Below are positions 57,376-64,000 of a stretch of DNA of 64,000 nucleotides, piece by piece. How positions within the stretch are numbered: the first letter of the stretch is position 1; each line of letters begins with the position of its first letter. The notes beneath the pieces are model-generated. The model searched no databases. It was not told the origin of the DNA and was given only the letters and a program-made list of their open reading frames with translations. The position numbers were made by a program, and so were the translations under genes. Origin of the DNA: Croceicoccus estronivorus (GTDB lineage Bacteria; Pseudomonadota; Alphaproteobacteria; Sphingomonadales; Sphingomonadaceae); contig NZ_JRQQ01000001.1 in NCBI RefSeq assembly GCF_001625325.1, forward strand, positions 575,727 to 639,726. Direction: 5' to 3'.

Positions 57376-58388
57376 GCGACCACTCCGACATCCTGGCGCA
57401 GAGCGTCGACCGCCTGTTTGCCGACATCGCCGCATCCCGCCCAAGCCCGGACGAAGCCTGGCGCAGTATCGAGGAGCTCGGTATTCCGGCCCTGTTTCTG
57501 CCTGAAACCGAGGGTGGCATGGAAGGCAGCTGGAGCGACGCGGAAATCGTGTTCCAGCTAAGTGGGTATCACGCGATCGAACTGCCGGTGGGCGAAACGA
57601 TGATCGCGCGCAAGCTGCTCAGCGAAGCAGGGATAAAGGCGCCGACAGGCCCTCTCACTCTCGGGCGCGGCCAGGGCGACATCGACGCGGCAAGTTTCAG
57701 CGGGACGATCCGTTCCTTGTCCAGCAGCTTGGCGGGCTGCCAGATGGTCGCCTGCGTCACGCAAAGTACCACAGGGGCTTGCGTTCTGATCGACCCGTCT
57801 CTCGCCAGCCATGGCGAAGAAAGGCTCAATCTTGCTGGCGAACCACGTACCGCGTTCACTTTCGAAAATGCCCGCTGCGACGTGATCGTCAGTGAAAGCG
57901 GTCTGGGGGACACCATCATGCACGCTGGCGCGCTCTTGCGAGCAGCGCAGATTGGCGGCGCTCTGGCCCGCTCCCTCGAACAATGCGTGAATTACGCGCA
58001 GGAACGCAGCCAGTTCGGCCGCGAGCTCAGGAAGTTCCAAGCCATCCAGCATCAGATTGCTCTCCTCGCGGAAGAAGCCGCAGCTGTGGCTTGCGCCTCT
58101 TCGTCGGCGGCCGCCGCGCGAGACAGCGGGGATGCCGAATTCGAAATTGCCTGTGCCAAGCTGCGCGCCAATCAGGCGACGGGAAAGAGCGCTCTGATCG
58201 CCCACCAAGTGCATGGAGCGATCGGCATAACCGAGGAACATGACCTTCATCGCTTCACCCAACGGCTCTGGGCGTGGCGGAGCGAGTTCGGTAACGACAG
58301 ATATTGGGCTAAAATGCTCGGAAACTTTATGTTGTCATTCAACGGTCGATCCCCTTGGGACACGATCGTTTCACGGGGCGAGTCATGA
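57372..58388 (+). CDS. Acyl-CoA dehydrogenase, short subunit of a heteromeric pair
   Basis: 338 residues. ACAD C-terminal helix bundle VNYAQERSQFGRELRKFQAIQHQ and HQVHGAIGITEEHDLHRFTQR, but a shortened N-terminal part and no GGTNEI motif. It overlaps the long subunit by 4 bp upstream and the next crotonase by 4 bp downstream, so all three are translationally coupled. Confidence 0.88.
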   Translation: MSDHSDILAQSVDRLFADIAASRPSPDEAWRSIEELGIPALFLPETEGGMEGSWSDAEIVFQLSGYHAIELPVGETMIARKLLSEAGIKAPTGPLTLGRGQGDIDAASFSGTIRSLSSSLAGCQMVACVTQSTTGACVLIDPSLASHGEERLNLAGEPRTAFTFENARCDVIVSESGLGDTIMHAGALLRAAQIGGALARSLEQCVNYAQERSQFGRELRKFQAIQHQIALLAEEAAAVACASSSAAAARDSGDAEFEIACAKLRANQATGKSALIAHQVHGAIGITEEHDLHRFTQRLWAWRSEFGNDRYWAKMLGNFMLSFNGRSPWDTIVSRGES

Positions 58389-59185
58389 CCGGATTACCTG
58401 AAGTCGTCGATGCTGCGCTTACGCTTGAGGATGGCGTCGCCATCCTGCGCTTCAATCGCCACGATGTCCGCAACGCACTGACCGGTACGAAGCTGGCGGA
58501 TGAAATCGTTACTGTCTGCGAATGGGCCAATGCCTGTCGCGATGTCGCAACCCTTGTGCTTACCGGCAACGGCTCCGCCTTTTCGGCCGGAGGCAATGTC
58601 TATGACATGCAGGACCGCAAGGGCATGTTTGGTGGCACTCCCATGGAAATGCAGCAGGATTACCGCAGCGGTATCCAGCGGATGGCACGCGCCATGCATG
58701 ATGTGGAGGTACCGACCATCGCCGCCATCAATGGCGCGGCAATCGGCGCCGGGATGGACCTAGCCTGCATGTGCGACATTCGCATCGGGTCCCAAAAGGC
58801 GAAGATGGGCGAAACCTTCGTAAACCTCGGTATTCTTCCCGGCGATGGCGGCGCATGGTTTCTGCCCCGTGCCGTCGGCGCCCAACGCGCGGCGGAACTG
58901 ACCTTTTCCGGCAGGATCGTCGAAGCGGACGAAGCGGTGGAGATCGGCCTCCTGATGGAAGTCTGCCCACCGGATGACCTGATGCCTCGCTGCGAAGATC
59001 TGGCTCGGCAATTTGCTGCAAAACCGCGCGATGCGCTGCGCATTTCAAAGCGTCTGCTGCGCTCGGGCCAACGGATGGGCCTGCCCGATTTCCTCGACTA
59101 TTGCGCCAGCCTCCAGAGCTTGTGCCACACCACCGAGGAACACCATGAAGCGATCGCGGCAATGATTGAGCAATTGCGCAAATAA
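58385..59185 (+). CDS. Enoyl-CoA hydratase/isomerase (crotonase)
   Basis: 266 residues from ATG 58385. FNRHDVRNALTG, AFSAGGNVYDM and INGAAIGAGMDLACMCDIRI, and a retained Glu in MGETFVNLGILPGDGG. Unlike the crotonases at 29838 and 55404 it keeps the hydratase-type Glu. It follows the ACAD pair in the same operon and precedes a thioesterase by 14 bp. Confidence 0.9.
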   Translation: MTGLPEVVDAALTLEDGVAILRFNRHDVRNALTGTKLADEIVTVCEWANACRDVATLVLTGNGSAFSAGGNVYDMQDRKGMFGGTPMEMQQDYRSGIQRMARAMHDVEVPTIAAINGAAIGAGMDLACMCDIRIGSQKAKMGETFVNLGILPGDGGAWFLPRAVGAQRAAELTFSGRIVEADEAVEIGLLMEVCPPDDLMPRCEDLARQFAAKPRDALRISKRLLRSGQRMGLPDFLDYCASLQSLCHTTEEHHEAIAAMIEQLRK

Positions 59186-59199
59186 GCGCATCCGCAACC

Positions 59200-59565
59200 A
59201 TGACCGGCTTCAACTCCCTTCTCAATGTAACCTTCTCCGGCTTCGAAGAAGGCCGTTACTGGATCGAACTCGAAGCCGGCGAACATCACGTGCACGAGCA
59301 GGGGTTCGTCCATGGCGGCGTGATCCTCAGCCTGCTGGACATCGCGATGTCGCGCGCTGCAAGGCATGGCCGTCCCAAGGACGCATATCTGCCGACCATC
59401 GAACTCACTGCCAGTTTCCTCCGCCCCCTATCGCCAGGAAGGGTCCGGGCATGGGGCATGATCAGGCAACAGGGCAGAAGCCTGTGCCGTATCGAGGGCA
59501 TGGTTCTGGATGACAAAGGGCGAAGCTGCGCTTCGGGGCGAGCCACCTTCATGCCGCAAAGTTAG
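59200..59565 (+). CDS. PaaI-type hotdog thioesterase
   Basis: 121 residues: the hotdog motif HEQGFVHGGVILSLLDIAMSRA and TIELTASFLRPLSPGRV are typical of PaaI/YdiI-like acyl-CoA thioesterases. It would hydrolyse stalled or by-product CoA thioesters and free CoA. It closes the operon that starts at the CoA ligase. Confidence 0.9.
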   Translation: MTGFNSLLNVTFSGFEEGRYWIELEAGEHHVHEQGFVHGGVILSLLDIAMSRAARHGRPKDAYLPTIELTASFLRPLSPGRVRAWGMIRQQGRSLCRIEGMVLDDKGRSCASGRATFMPQS

Positions 59566-59866
59566 CCGACAGCCATTCAAATATTGGCTGGCATGGCTGC
59601 AAGTGCACGCATCCCTGGCACCATCTTGAACGTGCCGGACAGCAGCACGCACGGCGAAAATTTTTCCTTATTTATTAATATCATAGAAGAATTCCTGCAG
59701 CGACGCGGGCATTCTCGTCATGTCTGCGATACGGCCATCAAAGTAAATTAATGCGAGCGCAACGCGAGCAGCTTTTCCGACCATTCAGTTTTACTAAGCA
59801 GGCCACTTTTGATGGCTAATTTTGAGACGGAATTTGAACAATCCGTCCAAAATCAGGGAGAGCGAA
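59566..59866. other. Region upstream of the third TonB receptor
   Basis: 301 bp. It begins with a weak hairpin (CAGCCA-N9-TGGCTG, 59570-59590), contains an AT-rich stretch about 59655-59695 unlike the surrounding GC-rich sequence, and a cluster-like element at 59750. It should hold the TonB receptor promoter. No gene seen. Confidence 0.5.
59750..59759. promoter_or_regulatory. Steroid-cluster element before the TonB receptor
   Basis: AATGCGAGCG, identical over ten bases to the second copy in the P450/crotonase region (49660-49669). It lies 108 bp before the receptor start. Confidence 0.45.
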
Positions 59867-62191
59867 ATGAAGGGCGTCAAGTCAACGTTATTGCAGTCCA
59901 CCACGATTCTGGTCCTCGCCGCGCTCGCGTCGCCCGCGTACGGACAGGTCGATGAAATCGTCGTCACTGCGCAAAAACGTGAACAGTCGATCCGGGACGT
60001 GCCGATTTCACTTCAGGTCGTATCCGGCGACGATATCAAGAATCAGCAGATCAGCGGTGCCGAAGATCTTGCCGACAGCATGCCGAACGTCTTCGTCTCC
60101 AAGGACTCGGTATCGAACAACATCTATGTCCGTGGCGTGGGCTCGGGCGCGAATGCCGGGTATGAGCAAGCCGTCGCAACATTCGTCGACGGCGTTTATC
60201 ATGGCCGTTCCCGCTATTCACAGTCCACTCTCGTCGATGTCGAGCGCATCGAGGTCCTGCGCGGTCCGCAGACGATCTATTTCGGCAACAACGCCATCGG
60301 CGGCGCGTTCAGCGTCACGACCAAGCAGCCCAGCCTCGACCAGTGGGAAGGCTATGGCCTGGCCTCCTATGAATTCGTAGGAAACGAGCCCGCCGTAGAG
60401 GCCGCTGTTGGCGGTCCGGTGATCCAGGACAAGCTCGGAATCAGGGTGGCGGGCCGCTATTCCCACCTGCAGGGGTATATCAAGAATACGATCTCGGGCG
60501 ACAAGAATCCCGACGTTGAGGATCGGTTCATCCGCTTCTCGTCATTGTTGAAGATCTCCGACAATTGGCGCGCTTCGTTCAAGGCTGAATACGGCAAGCA
60601 GGACTCGACTGCGCCGTTTGCCCTCCAGCTCATCGATTGCCCGCCAGCAGCGCCGTTTTCCCCCTCCACGACGTTTTCATGCGCTTACGCATTGGCAACG
60701 GACCAAGAGGCGGATTTCGACTATCGCCGCGCATCGGGGCCGGGCGAGCGTGGGGACATCGAGGCATCGGAATTCCTGTTCAAGATCGAACGGGACAACT
60801 TCGATGGTCCGGGCATTGTCGCGCAGGCATCCTATTCCAAGCAGGACTTCCTGCTTTCGGCCGACTCCGACAATGTTCCCGCGGAATTCTTTTCCTACAA
60901 CACTCTGGAAAATCTCGACCAGAAGACGATGGAATTCAGGGTAACCTCACCTGCCGATTCCAAGCTCGAATGGATGGTCGGCGCATACTACCTCGATTCC
61001 GACGTGCGTATCGACACGACATTGAACTTCCCGTTCTCGACCGTGTTGCTGACTGGGCCGCTGGACGTTCTGGCCCCCTACGCACCGTTGAGCGGGGATA
61101 TCCAACTGGACCAGCAGGAGAAGGCCTTCTCCGCTTTCGGTTCATTGACCTTCCCGTTCACCGAACGCCTTTCCGGCACAATCGGCCTGCGTTACACCCG
61201 TTCGAAGAAGACTGGCGTGCAGTCGGCCACCAACGCCACGGCAAACGATCCGTTCGGCTTCTCCGTCACGCCACTTCCCACCGCTTTGCAGCCAGTGGCC
61301 GCGCTGTTGACGGGCTTCAACGAACATACGACCGCCGCCACAGTGAAGGATGACGATTTCCTTCCGTCGATATCGTTGCGCTATGAGCCGATCGACGATG
61401 TCTCATTCTACGCGAAGTTCAGCGAAGGCTTCAAAGCCGGCGGCTTCGACGCAGTGGAGCTGACCGGCATTCCGGATCGACTTTCGTTCGCTCCGGAGAC
61501 GGTCAAGGCATACGAAATCGGGATGAAGTCCCTGCTGCTTGACCGTACATTGTCGTTCAATCTCTCCCTTTTCCGGAGCGACTACAAGGACCTGCAGCAG
61601 TCGGTGGCCCAGTTCACCGCCACATCGGCATTCATCACGGTGACCAACGTCGGTGCCCTGCGGACGCAGGGTCTCGAAGCGGATATGTTGTGGCGGCCCA
61701 ATGACCGCTTCCAACTGGGTGGTAACATCGCCATCCTCGATGCGAAGTACAAAGACTATCCCAATGGCGGATGCACTGTGCTGCAGGCATACGAGGCAAC
61801 CGAGGCGGGGGAAACCGGCTGTGCGCAGGATCTGACAGGCAAGTCGCCACCGTTCGCTCCCAACTATTCGGGCAACGTCAAGGTCGGCTACAACCTGCCG
61901 ATCAGCAACGCGCTCAAGCTGTCGACCGACGTGATGTATTCGTTCTCCGGCGCCTATGACGTCATCGGCGACAAGGATCCCCGGACCCGTCAGGGTGCAT
62001 GGCAGAAAATCGACGCACGCCTCAGCCTGACGGATATCGACGACACCTGGAGCCTGTCCCTGATCGGCAAGAACCTGACCAACGAGAAGGTGCTTGGCTC
62101 CGCCAACGACGTGGTCGCTTCTGCGGGCTCCTATTCCGCTCAGATCATGCGGGGCCGTACCGTAGCCGTGCAGGCGCGGTTCAATTTCTGA
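59867..62191 (+). CDS. TonB-dependent receptor, candidate steroid importer
   Basis: 774 residues from ATG 59867 with CAGGGAGAG upstream; an earlier in-frame start lacks a ribosome site. Signal peptide about 1-26, TonB box and plug entry EIVVTAQ, plug signature VLRGPQTIYFGNNAIGGAF, final strand TVAVQARFNF. Located at the end of the steroid cluster and downstream of a cluster-type element, it is a candidate for outer-membrane steroid uptake, by analogy with TonB receptors in estrogen-degrading sphingomonads. The ligand is not shown by the sequence. Confidence 0.92.
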   Translation: MKGVKSTLLQSTTILVLAALASPAYGQVDEIVVTAQKREQSIRDVPISLQVVSGDDIKNQQISGAEDLADSMPNVFVSKDSVSNNIYVRGVGSGANAGYEQAVATFVDGVYHGRSRYSQSTLVDVERIEVLRGPQTIYFGNNAIGGAFSVTTKQPSLDQWEGYGLASYEFVGNEPAVEAAVGGPVIQDKLGIRVAGRYSHLQGYIKNTISGDKNPDVEDRFIRFSSLLKISDNWRASFKAEYGKQDSTAPFALQLIDCPPAAPFSPSTTFSCAYALATDQEADFDYRRASGPGERGDIEASEFLFKIERDNFDGPGIVAQASYSKQDFLLSADSDNVPAEFFSYNTLENLDQKTMEFRVTSPADSKLEWMVGAYYLDSDVRIDTTLNFPFSTVLLTGPLDVLAPYAPLSGDIQLDQQEKAFSAFGSLTFPFTERLSGTIGLRYTRSKKTGVQSATNATANDPFGFSVTPLPTALQPVAALLTGFNEHTTAATVKDDDFLPSISLRYEPIDDVSFYAKFSEGFKAGGFDAVELTGIPDRLSFAPETVKAYEIGMKSLLLDRTLSFNLSLFRSDYKDLQQSVAQFTATSAFITVTNVGALRTQGLEADMLWRPNDRFQLGGNIAILDAKYKDYPNGGCTVLQAYEATEAGETGCAQDLTGKSPPFAPNYSGNVKVGYNLPISNALKLSTDVMYSFSGAYDVIGDKDPRTRQGAWQKIDARLSLTDIDDTWSLSLIGKNLTNEKVLGSANDVVASAGSYSAQIMRGRTVAVQARFNF

Positions 62192-62203
62192 CGGGCCGGG
62201 GGT

Positions 62204-62226
62204 GCAGCCGGGCTCTGCCCGGCTGC
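62204..62226 (+). terminator. Terminator hairpin after the TonB receptor
   Basis: GCAGCCGGGC-TCT-GCCCGGCTGC, a perfect 10-bp stem and 3-nt loop starting 12 bp after the stop codon, followed by a second small GGGG/CCCC hairpin. There is little U-run, so partial read-through into the flavoprotein gene is possible. Confidence 0.55.
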
Positions 62227-62293
62227 TTGGGGGCAAACCCCGGCTCAATCCATTGCCAATCATTGCGTCACACTGAAAAAGGGCAGAGCATCC

Positions 62294-63952
62294 ATGCAGG
62301 CTGGAGATCCCAACTGGAATTCACGGGTTGAGGCTCCGCTGACAATCGATCCGTCAGACCCGGTTTCCTGGGACGCCGAAGCAGATATCGTCATCATCGG
62401 TCTCGGCGGCGCAGGCGTTTGTGCCGCCATCGAAGCGCTGGATGCAGGCGCACGCGTTATCGCCATCGATCGTTTCGGCGGTGGCGGTGCCACACGCATG
62501 TCGGGCGGTGTTTTCTATTCCGGCGGCGGCACCCGCTATCAGCAGGAAGCGGGCGTCCAGGACGATCCCGACAATATGTACAACTACCTCAAACAAGAGG
62601 TGGCGGACTCCGTTTCGGATGAAACGCTACGCAACTTCTGCAACACCAGTGTCGAACAGATCGAATGGCTGGCCGATCACGGCGTTCGCTTCGACAGCAC
62701 GCTTTCTCCCGTCAAGACATCCTATCCCGGCAACGGCCACTTCCTTTACTACTCGGGCAATGAGGCACAGGCAGATTACGCCGATCATGCGGTTCCCGCA
62801 CAACGTGGCCATCGCACGTTCGGCCACGGCCTGACCGGCCATCGGCTGTTCGACCCTCTTCTGGAAGAAGCCTTGAGGAAGGGCCTGCAAATCTGCCGCT
62901 TCAGCGAGGCACGGCGCTTCATCCTCTCTCCGACAGGAGAAATCGAGGGGATAGAGATACACCAGGTCGATGAAAAATCCCGTCCGGCATCGAAACTGCA
63001 AGCGATCAACAGGAAATTCGGCAATCCCGTAACCTTGCTGTTTCCTGCACTGGCCGCAAAACTGGCAAGAAAAGCCAATGCTATTTCTGATCACGATGGC
63101 CAGACCAGGACTATCAGGATCGGAAAGGCGGCCATTCTCACCGCCGGAGGCTACATCCACAACCGCGAGATGGTTCGCCATCATGCCCCTGAATATGCCG
63201 GAGCCATTCCGTTGGGGAGCATTGGCTGCGACGGCTCCGGTATCAGGCTGGGCCAATCCGTCGGGGCCGTGGCCGACAGGCTGGACCATATATCGGCCTG
63301 GCGGCAATTCCAGCCCCCTGCAGCACTCGCCACCGGGATCGTCGTGAACGGCAAGGGGGAACGCTTCGTTGCAGAAGATTGCTATGGCGGGAAGATCGGC
63401 CACCACATCGCACAGGATGCCGGGGGCACGGCGTATATAATCCTGGACAGCACATTGCGGCGGAAGGCCCTGCTGCAAGCGATGCCGGGCCAGGCCAAGC
63501 TGTTCCGGCTGCAGGGCGCGCCTGCCATCATGGGCATTCTGCTGAGTTCTGCCAAGGCCCCGACGCTGGAAAAACTGGCCATGAAATGCGGTATGGAGCC
63601 GGGCGCGCTCGCAGCCTCTGTCGACCACTACAACCGTTCGTCGGCGGGTCTGGAAGCACCCCGCTTCCGCAAGAGCCCCGACTTCACAGGCCAGATCGTG
63701 AAACCGCCATTCTATGCCGTCGATATTTCGATCGGCAACAAGCGCTATTTGTGCCCGTCCATTTCACTGGGGGGCCTGGTTGTCGACGAAACGACCGGTC
63801 AGGCGCTCGATACCAACGCCCGGCCGATCCCGAAGCTCTACGCAGCGGGAAAAAACGCCAAGGGCGTTTCCTCCCATCGGTATGTTAGCGGAATCTCTCT
63901 GGCCGATTGCATCTATTCCGGCCGGATAGCTGGTCGCGCAGCAGCGGCCTGA
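62294..63952 (+). CDS. FAD-dependent oxidoreductase, KstD/fumarate-reductase-like
   Basis: 552 residues from ATG 62294. FAD-binding IIGLGGAGVCAAIEALDAG (about 34-52), GGGATRMSGGVFYSGGG, and a C-terminal LYAAGKNAKGVSSHRYVSGISLADCIYSG. The Tyr of the KstD active-site block is kept in RYVSG but the YPGAG motif is not, so the substrate or reaction may differ from the KstD-like protein at 27626. It follows the receptor by 102 bp and may belong to the same transcript. Possible role: dehydrogenation or reduction of a keto-steroid ring. Confidence 0.88.
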   Translation: MQAGDPNWNSRVEAPLTIDPSDPVSWDAEADIVIIGLGGAGVCAAIEALDAGARVIAIDRFGGGGATRMSGGVFYSGGGTRYQQEAGVQDDPDNMYNYLKQEVADSVSDETLRNFCNTSVEQIEWLADHGVRFDSTLSPVKTSYPGNGHFLYYSGNEAQADYADHAVPAQRGHRTFGHGLTGHRLFDPLLEEALRKGLQICRFSEARRFILSPTGEIEGIEIHQVDEKSRPASKLQAINRKFGNPVTLLFPALAAKLARKANAISDHDGQTRTIRIGKAAILTAGGYIHNREMVRHHAPEYAGAIPLGSIGCDGSGIRLGQSVGAVADRLDHISAWRQFQPPAALATGIVVNGKGERFVAEDCYGGKIGHHIAQDAGGTAYIILDSTLRRKALLQAMPGQAKLFRLQGAPAIMGILLSSAKAPTLEKLAMKCGMEPGALAASVDHYNRSSAGLEAPRFRKSPDFTGQIVKPPFYAVDISIGNKRYLCPSISLGGLVVDETTGQALDTNARPIPKLYAAGKNAKGVSSHRYVSGISLADCIYSGRIAGRAAAA

Positions 63953-64000
63953 GACTGGAGGCCGTTCAGAAGACGACGACGGTTCGGATAGATTTGCCTT

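Overview
The window reads as chromosome (or megaplasmid) of an aerobic sphingomonad-type alphaproteobacterium, in the Novosphingobium/Sphingobium range. The grounds are a high-GC coding style, three long TonB-dependent receptors placed beside catabolic genes, frequent GTG/TTG starts, and many acyl-CoA dehydrogenases, crotonases and SDRs. I found no rRNA, tRNA, CRISPR array, integrase or insertion sequence. The genus call is inference.

Left part (1-22700), mixed uptake, redox and regulatory genes: a minus-strand run of TonB receptor, MFS transporter and a truncated ACMSD-like amidohydrolase (1-4792); an SDR divergent from a luciferase-like oxidoreductase; a small hypothetical ORF; an Hsp70-like protein; an unusual glyoxalase (VOC)-MDR dehydrogenase fusion; a second TonB receptor; an SDR-AKR pair with a divergent AraC regulator; a LuxR-type two-component system; and a secreted arylsulfatase divergent from a TetR gene, with a perfect 30-bp palindrome between them.

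Right part (22700-64000), a steroid-catabolism supercluster. A minus-strand operon kstD-kshA-hsaA-hsaD-hsaC-tetR (22736-29365) carries the 9,10-seco steroid core enzymes: ring dehydrogenation, 9-alpha-hydroxylation, ring-A hydroxylation, meta-cleavage and hydrolysis. Divergent from it runs echA-MaoC-DUF35-indolepyruvate-type ferredoxin oxidoreductase-Ltp aldolase-ACAD-CoA transferase (29838-38966). Next come an SDR, a KASIII/HMG-CoA-synthase-fold protein fused to DUF35 directly abutting a thiolase, and another SDR (38997-43535). A second minus-strand operon (43586-49543) encodes a P450, a second extradiol dioxygenase, a VOC protein, a two-subunit acyl-CoA dehydrogenase and two hotdog dehydratase subunits. 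The right end holds a crotonase, a SnoaL-like protein, a second TetR of the same subfamily, DUF1330, an ACAD, then a CoA ligase-crotonase-ACAD pair-crotonase-thioesterase-TonB receptor-flavoprotein series.

How it may work (inference): P450, extradiol dioxygenase and 2-oxoacid:ferredoxin oxidoreductase are the three hallmark steps described for estrogen degradation in sphingomonads (4-hydroxylation, 4,5-cleavage, oxidative conversion of the 2-oxo acid to a CoA thioester). The KstD/KshA/HsaACD set would handle androgen-type rings. The CoA ligase, paired ACADs, hydratases, SDRs, thiolase and Ltp/DUF35 modules would carry out beta-oxidation-like and retro-aldol steps. A short element, consensus AATRCGAGTTT, recurs in six promoter regions of the right part (ten copies, plus one weaker match) and in none of the left-part intergenic regions I read, which points to a shared regulon, probably controlled by one or both paralogous TetR proteins.
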